Origin: Agarophyton chilense
Lineage: Eukaryota > Rhodophyta > Florideophyceae > Gracilariales > Gracilariaceae
Length of the DNA stretch: 64,000 nt
Reading direction: 5' to 3'
NCBI GenBank assembly: GCA_030374765.1
Contig: JARGXX010000012.1
Location: forward strand, 372,001-436,000
The notes below the pieces were generated by a model. It did not search any database. It was not told the DNA's origin and saw nothing but the letters and a program-made list of their open reading frames with translations. Shown here in pieces: positions 33,617 to 44,276 of the stretch (its first letter is position 1; every line of letters starts with the position of its first letter). The position numbers and the translations under genes were made by a program.

Positions 33617-36600
33617 TTGGCTAACGTCTCATCACGACTCCCGTTTGGAAGACTCATCCATGGAGATGCAGAAGTCGTGAAAGAGGTCCTGCGACCTACA
33701 ACATCGGGTAAGTCTTCTCACCGGAGGGCCAATGCAGCTGAAATAAATCGCGATGATCGAAGACTAAAGGCTGTGCCTGTCAGGGCTTACGGGATAAAGA
33801 CGCAAGTAATATTGCACTCTGGAGCTATCCCGAACATCATGTCAGCCAAATTGGTAGAGAAACTGTGGCTGGAACCAAAACCAACTGACAGTCAGATCAA
33901 AGTAACGAACGGAAATATAGCCGTTGTGACTTTCGTATTGACCAGTATTCCCTTTAGGTTTGAATACGTAATAGTTCCGCTATAATTACTAGTCGTTCAA
34001 AAGCCACCGTTTGACGTAATCATTGGTTGTCCGACATTGAAAAAGCTGCATATATCGACCTCGGTTCACGAGAAGTCTCGATGAAATACGAAAAGAAATC
34101 GATTTTTCTTGGCTTAGACTTGGGTCAATCTGGTCTTGAAACCTACACACCACTCTCTAGAACTAAGAGTATGGACTTCACCTTTTGATTCCGATTCCAT
34201 CCCATCTGACTCGGACGAAGAAGAGATCATGAACCTTATAACTGGGCCACAGACAGATCGCCTATTATTAATACAGATGTTACCATTTTAGCACTAGATC
34301 AGTGCAACCAAATCGTTACGCAAAGAAGTCCCCCGCATTTGGATGAAAATGTAGATGATGCAGACACTGAACGGCCTACGCAAGGGCCTGGGCCATGAAT
34401 CGAGGAAGATCGAGCTGAAGGCTCATTACAGGCCCCAGCTTCAAATTGTCTGACGTGTAACTGGAGACCTTTTACAGTGCAGGGTCGTATTGATGACGAA
34501 CTTAGGGCCAAAGGGGTTAACTCTCACCCGAACAATGTCCGAGTCACCGGTCCAGATGGCCCTATTATACCACCTGCAATCGAGATCAGTTCACCGGGAG
34601 TTCGACAGGATACAACGCCTCCGGAAAACCAGCGACGCCCTGAAGAGATCACCAGCGAATTTGCTAACCCTAATACCCCAGTGTCAAAAACTCCAGAAAG
34701 TTGCCCCAATCCTTCATCATTCCAAAGTATCCCAACTGACGCAAACGTGCAACTGCTGGAAGATGGGAATGAACATGAAGGCCATTATCGAACCGAGGAA
34801 TATCGGGGAAATGCAGAACAGGAAAAAGAAAACGAAGAAGATGATGAAGAGGAAAGCACCGAGATAAAAATAGAAAATTATTCACCCTTCTTACGTGACC
34901 CAGTTCTCAATGTGCCGTTAATAGACGAAATTTTTGTCATGCATATTGAAGATAGAGCCTCTACAAACGAGTATTTCGACATTCGATTTAGGATAAGGCA
35001 GCGTTACTACCATTACCGTTTAGATTCGCCCCCTCCGCCATTTCGGCGTACTGGGGCCCTCGGCGAAGACGATGAGAGAGATTTCGTTCTCGAGTTTGAA
35101 GAAAATCTCCCTCGCGAAGTGTACACAATTCAGCCACCACCGGGCGTCAAAGTTGTAGCGCCACCCGGAAGTCGTCGGCATCAAACTTATGACGACAATA
35201 AACGATATGTTTAATCATAAGGAGAAAAGAACATATCTCATGGTACAGCAAATCACCAGGGGCACTGTAAATCGTGTCAGAATTGTTGAGTGGGTTTTCA
35301 CTATCCTGAAAGCTGTCATATCGAATTATTCCGTCTCTTCGCAACAATGGAAGAATCCAATAAGCAGTGAGGCGAGCCGTTTCTGACCTTTGATCCCGTC
35401 TTCCAGAAATGGCGGGAAATAGTGCTTTCAAGGCTAGAACATCTCCCAGAAACAACCCAATAGAAATTTACCGACGTTATTTTGAAAGTACGGGTTATTG
35501 CCTGGTGGTTGCATGATTTACGTCTGGATAATGTACCAGTTACGTATGACTTTGATATGAAAACCGATAACCCAATCAGGTCCCGCGTTCGAAGACTTCC
35601 ACCGGAATTCAACGAAGTATTTCAAAAAGAAGTAGAACGCATGTTAGAAGCCAGTATCATTCGCTCTTGTACTTCGGGTTGGTCATTTCCAGTCCTAATA
35701 GCCACCACGAAGAAAGATTGAAACCCTAAGTTCCGCGTCGACTACCGCGCCTTAAATATGATCTTGAAACCAGACAGATAGCCACTCCCGCATATGGATC
35801 AGATATTTGACGAATTGGGTGGTTGTAGCTTTTCACTACTCTCGATCTCTTCCCCGGATATTGGAAGAGTCGAATGGCTACCAGATGTAATTAAAAAATG
35901 ACCACATTTGTCTGAGGCCAGGGAACTTTCGGATTTCAGTTCATGCCTTTTGAAGTGATGAATGCTCCGGCTACATTTCAGCGGATGACGGACTCTATTC
36001 TGGTAAACATCTCGTTCGTGCGGGTCCACGTAGACGACGTGGTCATCTTAGCAAAGTCTATGAAAGAGCAATTGAGGCACTTTGAAGAATATATAGAAAT
36101 AATTTCAAACCATGGGTTAAATATCATGATCTCGAAGTGCGATTTTGTTCAGCCTAGTATTTTCCTGATAGGTCACATTATGGACTCTAGCAAAGAATCC
36201 GTTGATATGAGCAAAGTATCGCTGATACAGGAAGCACAAGTACTAACGACCACTCCCGAGCTTCGTTGTTTTATTGGGTTGGCAAGTTATTACAGTCGAT
36301 TCATCAAAGATTTCGCAAACACATCGCCTCCTCTTCACGCAGCGACCTCTGGAAAACGAAAGCCGATTTTCACCCCAAAAACTACCACAGCCTTCCAATC
36401 ATTTGAACGCAAGCCCAGATCACCCACGGTTCTTGCCTTTCCAGACTTAACCTCCCCTTTTCGAGCTTAAACAGATACATCTTTTCTGGCCCTAGGAGCC
36501 GTGCAAACAAAAAAGAGGAAGGTAGTATCTTTCACCCTGTTCAGTTCGTCAGCTGGACTATAAAAGTATCGGAATGGTACTAATAGATGTGTGAGAAAGA

Positions 36601-38904
36601 ATCAATAGCAGTTTTGCTTCCATTGAAGAAGTTTCGGTTATATTTGCTTGGGGCAAAACTATTTTTGCTCGTAACAGACTACCAAGCTCTCAGCTATACA
36701 TTTAAGAAGAAAAACATTCATAGAAGGCTAGCTCGATGACTAAATCTTCATTCCGAGTATGAATTTGAGATTTCCTAAAGGCCTGTGAAAGAGAATGCGG
36801 CGGCGGACAATTTCTCCACATTTGCAAAAGGGAAAGCCTCCAACCCCTCCGACACCCACTACGCTGAGGATGGTGTCGAAAGGATACCGTTTGATAATCT
36901 TGGTCCTTTCTGTTCTGAAATCGGCCGCTACCTCAGTAATTATCTCTGTGGGCGCTAATGACCCAAAAAACGAGCTGAACGTTAGAGAAATACTAAAAGA
37001 TTCCTCTTTCAGGAATCAAAGCTATGTCGACGCACAAAAAAGTCTAAAACCGACTCCACTAATAGAAGCACGCTCAAATATTTTTAATTCTTTTCACTTT
37101 GACGTGGGACACTGGGGCACTGAATTTACAAAGCATTTCATATGTGACAGGTTTTGGTGGCCACAAATTGAAGTGCAACCCTCGTGAGGGCCGTTTTCCA
37201 GGACTTGGTTGTTTTTCCGCCTCGGGCGATACTTGTGAGATCTATGAGTAATACCGCTACTAGCGGGCTGGCGTAGCCAGGTGTATACGCGTTGTACGCG
37301 AAGTGCACCGGCGGCCGTGCGCCGTGGCCCCGATTCGGGTGTGACTTACCCACGTGTACCACGGGTGGCCCAGGACAGGTTGGCACAGCATAGCTGGATA
37401 TTTCTCTATTTATTTAGCTTTATTAAACTAGGTTAGGGAGCTCTTTAGAATATTCTACACTACATAGTGCCAGGGCGATCCCGCCCTGACACTCAGTAAA
37501 CCTTCCCAACCAGGGTTCTTGGCTCTAAGTCTTTTTCCACTTTCGCGAGTCTTCCACACTCTACGGAGGTGAAGCCGCGTTACTAACGGTAGACTTATCC
37601 ACCCTGCGTCAACAGGAGACTCACCGCTGTTAGCGCGTATATCTTTCATACCACTGCCGTGTTCTCGCCCCAGTATTGGGTTTGCTACATATTTCTTTTG
37701 GCTCTCGTGGCCCATGCCCCCGATCGCCCCCATTGGGTGGTCCCCCCTTTATCACTTGCCCACTCCCGTGGAATACAGCTCATACCTGGTCTGCTCCCTT
37801 CTAGCATCCCGCACTCTCCCCGCTTGGCGTGCCGGTGAACCTCGGCCTTACACCCCGACTTAGTCGTGTTCACTCTGGAGAGGCTCCGTCGCCGTGCTAC
37901 CCTCCTTGGAGGAAGACTCTGACATCTTCGTGTGTTTCCGCCGCCCTTGGCGTTGCACTACACAAATGTTCACGGACATATTTGCATATGTTCGAAGTTA
38001 TAAAGGTTGTCAGCACATCAACCATTTGATAGGCTACCGTTCTGACCAGTGGTCTCGTCTGAAAAACGTCTTTAGCACATTTTTAATGTATTTTGCGGGC
38101 GCGCTGCCTCGCACGAAGCAAGGAAATCGTTTCACGCCAATCGGAGTTGAGCATCTGACGGGATGGTCTCTCGCTGTAGCTACTGAGCCCCAGACCGTTT
38201 CAATCGTCCTAAGTTTTGTTAAATCCCAAATAGCTGACCCATTCGGGCCTCTTCTTCTCTATTCTATGATAGTTTTACCTATTCTAAAGCCAAGACTGTC
38301 AAGAATTTCATGGACCAGAAATGATTCTCTCCAAGGCCAGTACTAGCATATGCGTCAATGTACAATGAAAGGGCGGAACGAATGGTTGGAAGAATCAGGA
38401 AAGCGATCGGTAAGGCAATATTTGATAGGAAGAAGAATTACAATGAGGCTTAAAAAGAGTGTTATGAATGGACATAGACGTCGCCGTGTGGCGAGAGGAA
38501 AGCCACCATTTCAGCTACTAGAAGGCATACCACCAAGAATGATACAGAGGAACCTCCTCTTCTCACTGAGCGCTCTGTACTGGATGATTGCCAACACGAG
38601 ATCTTGGCAGGGACCATCGGTCGTGCCGATAGGATTGTAGAGCAGCCCCAACGTCAATATGATACAGCATCGGTTCAAGATTGGAGATGTAGTATAAGTG
38701 GTACATGAAAAAGCTCTGAACCCGAACATTATTAAGTGGCCCCGTTCCAATCCAAGTTTTATGGTCCATACAGAACAGCGAAAGCAATGCACCCTAGATA
38801 TGTGCTCTTCTAACCGCTTCAAAGATACACTTGAAAGAGTGTGCACACCCGACGATTTAGGGCTTATAGGAGAAGACCCCAACACCTGCATGACGTCACC
38901 ATGA
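33617..38904 (+). pseudogene. element D pol remnant: protease, RT, RNase H, integrase
   Basis: Protease: LHSGAIPNIMS (family DSGA, with the catalytic Asp replaced by His) and FDVIIGCPTLKKL. An acidic spacer (34477-35214) follows. RT: IRSRVRRLPPEFNEV, ASIIRSCTSGWSFPV, NAPATFQRMTD and HVDDVV (YVDD in active enzymes), then CFIGLASYYSRF. RNase H is barely readable. Integrase: FNSFHFDVGHWG and RFWWPQ up to 37168, where a solo LTR cuts it. It resumes at 37968 with YVRSYKGCQH and HLTGWSLAVATE, and ends in a GPY-like tail (RFKIGDVV, 38670) by 38904. Many stops and frame changes; inactive. No chromodomain. Confidence 0.7.
37169..37962. mobile_element. solo LTR inserted in the element D integrase
   Basis: 794 bp beginning TGAAGTGCAACC and ending GCACTACA, flanked on both sides by the 5-bp target duplication CAAAT (37164-37168 and 37963-37967). 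Related in sequence to the solo LTR at 40206-41069 (shared start TGAAG.GCAAC, internal CAGTAAA..CT.CCCAAC.AGGG, shared end). Removing it with one CAAAT rejoins the integrase frame. No internal retroelement sequence, so the rest was lost by LTR-LTR recombination. Confidence 0.85.
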
Positions 38905-39480
38905 CTTTGGGCGAATAATGTTCAGGAAAACTATCCATATTATATCAAAGCGCATAGAGGTTGTTTTGCTCCCATTTTGCGCCAACTATGACAGACTCAC
39001 ATCAAGTTTTAGTCTAAGTGGTAATATCTTCGCTGGATCTACAATCTCTCAGTGGATGGCCCCTTTGCACCTTAAAAATCAGTTGGAATAATTCGTGTGG
39101 AACCTTTATCATCCCCTCTTTGCTTTGTTCAAGATATATGGACCATCCCTCGGAGGTCATCGTAGCCACTTGCTTGGCACGATGGCCGATTTTGTCTACC
39201 TTGGCTTTGGCTTCAGAACCGTTGTCTATACTCGATTGAAAGCTTTTATATACCATTACGTAGTAAGGCAATATGGACATATCCCCTATTCCGAGCTTGA
39301 TGTGCAGGAAACAAAGGGTTTTCTAGAGCGTCACTCTGAAACTTCTAGAATTAGTTACCTCCCCCACGAAGACTGTATGTCTGTGCCGTTTATGTTGGAC
39401 AGGGAACACAGAAAAGGCTCTCTTTTATTACATTAAGCAGACGATCGCCAGGCGAAGCGATCTTTAATCGGGTGGGCATA
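38905..39480. other. spacer between pol and 3' LTR of element D
   Basis: Holds one minus-strand open frame of 88 codons (39280-39014; QVATMTSEGWSIYLEQSKEG), antisense to the element, and competing plus-strand frames. I do not call a gene. A purine-rich stretch just before 39481 is a weak polypurine-tract candidate. Confidence 0.3.
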
Positions 39481-39589
39481 TGATATGCATACTTGTACAA
39501 GTGACCTCAAAACAAAAATCTTATAATAATAATAAAAAAACCAACCAAGAAAAATTCAAACAATGAAAGCAAATATGAAACCATTTATT

Positions 39590-40048
39590 TTAGTAAAAGA
39601 AAACCTTAGGTGCGTTGGAAGTCAAGTACCATGTCACGCACGCCAAGATCGACATCCACAATGAAGCAGCTGACATCACATGCACTGAAGGAGAAAGCCA
39701 TTCCATCTAAAAGCTCACGCAGATACGGACAGGCACATGCAGCAGAGCCTCCTCCCTGTCCGCATTAGGTAAAGATCAGCCACGTGCCACGGCGTGCAGA
39801 ATCTTGCCAGCCTCTTCAATTGCGGCACCCTGCAGCTCCGAGAGAGCAGGGTTGCTCTCATCGTGAGCAGCCGTGGCACTAAGTGATTTGCCATACATCT
39901 CGCTGTCCTCAACGACGCGAACTCCCGACGTAGCATACGCGCAAATGTGATATGATGGGCTTGGCCTCATGAAGCAGGATGGAACGGATAGAGAAAGTAT
40001 TCGGAGACGAAAAGTAACAGGTAGGAAGGTCAAGTAATTTATAGTCAC
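39590..40048 (-). pseudogene. antisense ORF copy in the 3' LTR of element D
   Basis: The counterpart of the ORF at 30578-31030. It keeps AAIEEAGKILHAVARG and, after a stop near 39776 and a frameshift, LLDGMAFSFSACDV, CFIVDV and LGVRDMVLDF. The minus-strand AATAAA is retained at 39584-39589. So both LTRs carried the same antisense frame before the copies decayed separately. Confidence 0.5.
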
Positions 40049-40205
40049 AAAGAATAGATTTCATCTAAAAAGCCTCTGATTTCATTGTACGACTGCTTTG
40101 TTGTCCATAAAAATTCAGCCCACTTAGTTGGTAACGCAAGATCTTGCCAGCAACTGAGCACCACGAATTTTACACACAAAGCAAATGCGTTTTGCGTATA
40201 GTAAG

Positions 40206-41069
40206 TGAAGAGCAACGTCCTCCAGGGAGGTTTTTGGGGACTTAAGTTTTTTCCGGAGCCTCCGGCGTGCAACCACGTTATGAGTAGGAGTAATCCGTTT
40301 TCACGGCGATGGCCGGAACGCCGGTGATGCACCGGCAGGACCGGGTGCCATACACGTGGCCGCAGCGCCCGCGCGAAACGTGGCCGCCAGATTGGCCCCC
40401 TTGTTAGACGGACATTTAGCTATTTAGGATAGACTTTATTTATTCTATTCTACGGTGACTACAGTACTTAGGCCGCCGGCCTCGCGGCCGCCGGTCCAGT
40501 AAAGTCTCCCCAACAAGGGTGATCTTGGTCTTCCAGATCTTGGCTCTGGGTCGAACCGCCTGCGCGGATATACAACTCCTTACGGAGGGATTTCCCGTGG
40601 TGCACGGCTTCCCAACCCCCTTGGACGTTCAAGCAGCCTTCGTGTGTTGGGTATCTATTCCCACTTTCGTGGTTCCGCCCGTGTATACGGTTTGCTACAC
40701 CCGGCAGTGCCGGCTATTCCCGAGTCCCCTCTCGCGACTCGTGGTCAACCTCGCCCTCTTGCCTCCGTTCCCATTTTCTTTCCCTTTTCCTCCCCGTCAT
40801 TGGGCAATTCCCGCTCTTGCGGCTCGCACTGACACCTGTCGTGCTCGCCACTCTCGTGGGTTTTGCCTCCTCAGAGGATACGCAAGCACCGCTTCGGCGG
40901 ATATTCTCGGCTTCTTTCAGCCTCCCTGCGCCCGTCGCGACGGTTCGGCTCCGGCTTACACCCGGCATTGCGCGCCGATCCCTGGGAGGGCTCTACCGCG
41001 CCGGTTACCTCGTGAGAGGAAGATCCGGACGTCTTCGTAGGTTTTCCCCCTTGGAGGCATTGTCCTACA
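40206..41069. mobile_element. solo LTR inserted in the 3' LTR of element D
   Basis: 864 bp beginning TGAAGAGCAACG and ending TGTCCTACA, flanked by perfect GTAAG duplications at 40201-40205 and 41070-41074. Same family as the solo LTR at 37169-37962, so one family hit the dead element D twice. Internal region lost. Confidence 0.85.
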
Positions 41070-41210
41070 GTAAGGCGTACAGTCAGAAACAAGCTGACCG
41101 AGCCCGACCAGAAGCAGCACAACATTTCGAGCGAGCCTGTCTATGTAAGGCCGGCTTCTATCGGCTCCAGACTACTGTGAAAAAAGTCAGCACTACTAAC
41201 GCAGCTCATC

Positions 41211-41942
41211 TAAAGATAGCCAAAGTGACGAAAAGAAAGCTCGGGGCACGCTATAATTCACAAACTCAAAAAGGGGACGCTTTTATAAAGATCCACAACT
41301 CGGGCGAGTACGAGACGTATGAAAAAGATGAACGGAGCTATTTGAATGCCAGAGGTGCAGTATATAAGATTAGATTCAGTTATGGGGGAAAAGACGAGAA
41401 GTTTATGAAGTAATGGGCAAACAAGAGAGCTTTCCAGATAATACAGGAACGTCCAAGGAAAGAAAGTCAGAAAAAAGAGTGAGTCAAAGTATTCACGTTA
41501 TTGCTGGTGAGGATAACAATACCAAAGAAACTTCATTATTTGAAAAAGAGAGACGAGTACGGAATTAAAAGCGCAAAATCCTTGCAATGGACAGAAATTT
41601 TGTGGTTTATACAAATAATTATTTTTGATGACTTACTTAAACACCACGAAAAGGCTTATTTAAGGTCAACGGAATAAATATAGAACTTTTGCTTGAAGAG
41701 AAAACGTATTCTAAAGTGGAATATAATGATAGAAAAATTCTATGCTTTCATGGGTATTGTTCGTTAACAGCAAATAAATTTAACTTTTTGAGGGACGAGG
41801 TGAGATGAGGAGTGTGAAAAGGGTTTACAGCCGTACCACTGTTCATAGCACGACCATATCTCTGCTTATCGTCCTGCAGCAACGGCGCGATTGAGAACGT
41901 TTTTATAAAGTATAAGAATGTACGGGATGAGCTTTTGAATCC
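41211..41942. other. AT-rich interval upstream of the 5S gene
   Basis: No gene recognised. This is the 5' flank of the 5S rRNA gene. 5S promoters are internal, so no upstream box is expected. Confidence 0.45.
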
Positions 41943-42062
41943 ACATTCGGCCATATCAAGTTGGCATACGCCGCATCCCATCCCGAACTGCGAAGCTAAG
42001 TCACTTTGAGCTGGGCTAGTACTGACATGAGGGATCGGTCTGGAATCCCCAGTGCCGAATGT
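41943..42062 (+). rRNA. 5S ribosomal RNA
   Basis: 120 nt, the usual 5S length. The 5' end ACATTCGG (41943-41950) pairs perfectly with CCGAATGT (42055-42062) to form helix I. Internal landmarks are in order: CCATATCA, CATCCCATCCCGAACTGCGA, GAAGCTAAG (A-box region), CTGGGCTAGTACT, and the ATGAGGGATCGGTCTGGAAT region corresponding to the C-box. A T-rich stretch (TTTATTTTT) right after the 3' end fits Pol III termination. The intact terminal helix argues for a functional or very recent copy. The C-box region departs somewhat from the usual TGGATGGGAGACC, so a SINE-like or pseudogene copy is not excluded. It stands alone; no second copy or other rRNA is in the window. Confidence 0.88.
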
Positions 42063-42071
42063 TTATTTTTG
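42063..42071 (+). terminator. Pol III terminator of the 5S gene
   Basis: A T-rich tract directly after helix I, as expected for RNA polymerase III termination. Confidence 0.6.
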
Positions 42072-42192
42072 GCTTTGCCACATATTTGCCTCACTCCTAC
42101 CATTCTTCTTCTTGCACCATCGCACCATCGCACATTTTGCTTTCTGCTTCAATAAAACCTTTTTTATCCTTCCCGCTCACCCTCATCCTCCT

Positions 42193-42248
42193 CTTCCCCA
42201 ACCTCTCTTCCCCAACCTCTCTTCCCCAACCTCTCTTCCCCAACCTCT
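42193..42248 (+). repeat. 14-bp minisatellite
   Basis: Four perfect tandem copies of CTTCCCCAACCTCT, followed by a degenerate fifth (CAGCCCCAACCC). It lies 130 bp downstream of the 5S gene in a pyrimidine-rich region. Confidence 0.95.
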
Positions 42249-42261
42249 CAGCCCCAACCCA

Positions 42262-43974
42262 TCAAGCGCAACGCCCTACGACCTCGCTCCTTCGAAAACT
42301 CTGAATCCGATCTATGTGCACCAATCCTGAATGCACTCTCTCTACCCAAACATGCTCGAAGGTGACCAGGACACAGAACAGTTTTTTGGATATCACACCG
42401 ACCGCCCGCTCACAGGGCTGAGAGAACAGCACGCTCGCTTCACTCACGTCGCAGCGTTTCAGCTCTTCGAATGAGCCGCCAAATGGCCAGAGCGGCGGAG
42501 CCAGGCCGCCTGGCGCAGCTTCATGAGACACGCTCGCCTGTTCGCCTGTTTACCCGCTTGCGAGCGCTGTGCACGCAACTGTAGCCGTTGCTCGGCGGAG
42601 GCTGAAGGAAGGTGCCGCCCGGAAGTGTAGATTGAAGGGTAGATTTCTGATCGCAGCCTGCTACACATGCACCGTTCCGTTTAAGCCCTGGCCTGTCTTT
42701 CAAAGCTCTTCTTCGCCTGAAAGCGGCGTGATTTGATTTCGGTGAACTGCCCCAATTCAGCTGGCCAAGCTCCCAACCGTTTGACCGTACCTGCAAGGGG
42801 CTGAAGGGCGCTCAACTCCATCAGCGGTGCCATCTCGCGTCTTTTAATCGGGCCCAACTCGCAGGTTCATAGTGTTTGACCTGTCTCTCGCCCACTTCAC
42901 CATGACAGCATGACAGCATTGATCAGAGCGCCGGCGTAAGTGGCCGGAGGTGTTCTTGCTTCTGTTGTGCTTGTACTGGACAAGTCGATTGTTTTGATGG
43001 ATGGACGCTTGGCAATTGCATAGCCCGGTAGCGTTCGCCAAAAGTAGAAACATCCGATAATGAAGCATTGCACAAGGTGGGCGAAACGACGTGAGGAGAG
43101 GGATACAGGGTTTCATCGCACAGCCGAGATCGCTGGTTACATTGCTAATGTATCCATCATGCGCTCAATGGCACGTGAAAAATACTTGGCCATCACTTTC
43201 GTGAATCGGAGAGTAGGGCCCAACTGAGATCTTCAGCCGTACAACCCACATTTGCTCCGAAACCCTTTGTTCGACATCGGTGGGATAGCCTTCCACAGCT
43301 CGGAACCGTCGCCGGCGAGCGACCTTGTGAGGCAAGGACAAGATCGGGATGCTTGCCAGACCTGAAGCTTTTTGTTGTCTGTATGAACATGAACGCTACT
43401 GTCGCCCTCAATGTCGTTTTGAGAGCCACTCGTTCAGCTGAGCAACACATCGTGAAGATGCACAAAAAAGTACCATCTATTCTAGCTTTGTGCATGCGGG
43501 TTTGAGATTAATTTACTCGCGCTGCGAGAATAGCCGACGATTGGACTCAAGCAAAGCAAGTCACCACCAGAAATTGTCAGACAGTATGTTGTCACGGCGG
43601 GAAGCGATTCGGAAGGAGATGAGTTCTGAATGCACAAACACCACGGTATCAATTCTCATGCCAAGCTTCTCTCCACCTCTAGACCGCCCCCCCTTCTCTT
43701 CAAAGCAACATCGGTAACCCATTTCGAAATCACTCAGCTTGATGAGTGAAAATCAGCGCGATCCAATCCGAATGCTTCATGCATCGAATCTCGAAGCTTT
43801 GGCGCACGGAGCGTTGGGAACAAAAGCGCTTCAGTGCAGAGTTTTGCACTCGTAACCACATGGAGATACTATCGGATGAATGCGCGATCAGGAGAATTCG
43901 AAGGCTGTTCAAAGCACTCTTCGAATTAGTACGCATCATGCCGTACTCCACAGGGAATGAAGAGCTTAGAAGCG
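42262..43974. other. interval upstream of the pseudokinase gene
   Basis: Short open frames on both strands, none with a recognisable domain. A plus-strand frame of 118 codons at 43746-44102 overlaps the promoter region and is probably chance. No RNA gene or repeat beyond the minisatellite. Confidence 0.4.
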
Positions 43975-43982
43975 TATATAAG
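43975..43982 (+). promoter_or_regulatory. candidate TATA box of the pseudokinase gene
   Basis: TATATAAG about 295 bp upstream of the proposed ATG at 44277. A strongly pyrimidine-rich stretch (44120-44220) lies between and could be the initiator or leader. Position is plausible, not proven. Confidence 0.35.
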
Positions 43983-44276
43983 ACACTTCCCGGGGAGAGC
44001 ATGGTTTCTTTCTGCTTCTGGTCGCCGTTTGGATTGCGACATTTGTGTTACTATACATTGAGTCTCTCGTCTTTTGCATCCATCGTGGCCATTGTGAACT
44101 GAGCACCTCAGTCACCCAACCATCGTCTTCTTTCTCCCCTTTCCTCACCCTCCCCCCCTACTCCCCCCCACTGCCCCCTCTCCCTCGCTCCCAGCCATTC
44201 CCCCCTTCGTGGCGCCCCCAATTGTTTCGCTTTGTGTCTGCACTGCCGCAGTCTCCCCGTCTTTGTTTGCTTGACA

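Larger units (their letters stand above)
30469..41210 (+). mobile_element. element D: old Ty3/gypsy retrotransposon interrupted by two solo LTRs
   Basis: Order: 5' LTR (30469-31450), TGGCGCC primer site, decayed gag, protease, RT, RNase H, integrase, a 570-bp spacer, then 3' LTR (from 39481). Two foreign solo LTRs sit inside it, one in the integrase and one in the 3' LTR. LTR-to-LTR identity looks like roughly three quarters by eye, so the insertion is ancient. Its protein motifs differ from elements A, B and C and it lacks a chromodomain, so it is a separate gypsy lineage. Confidence 0.8.
39481..41210 (+). repeat. 3' LTR of element D, split by a solo LTR
   Basis: Similarity to the 5' LTR runs from TGATATGCATACTTG at 39481 to about 40205 and resumes after the inserted solo LTR at 41070 (shared TTTCGAGC.A.CCTG, TAAGGCCGGC). 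It fades near 41210, so the original CA end is not identified. Confidence 0.7.

Noticed and set aside
40817..41413. 198-codon plus-strand open frame
   Set aside because: It runs across the end of a solo LTR and its GTAAG target duplication into element D LTR sequence, so it is a chance frame over an insertion junction.
43746..44102. 118-codon plus-strand frame upstream of the pseudokinase
   Set aside because: It overlaps the candidate TATA box and leader, has no domain, and the pseudokinase has a good start of its own.
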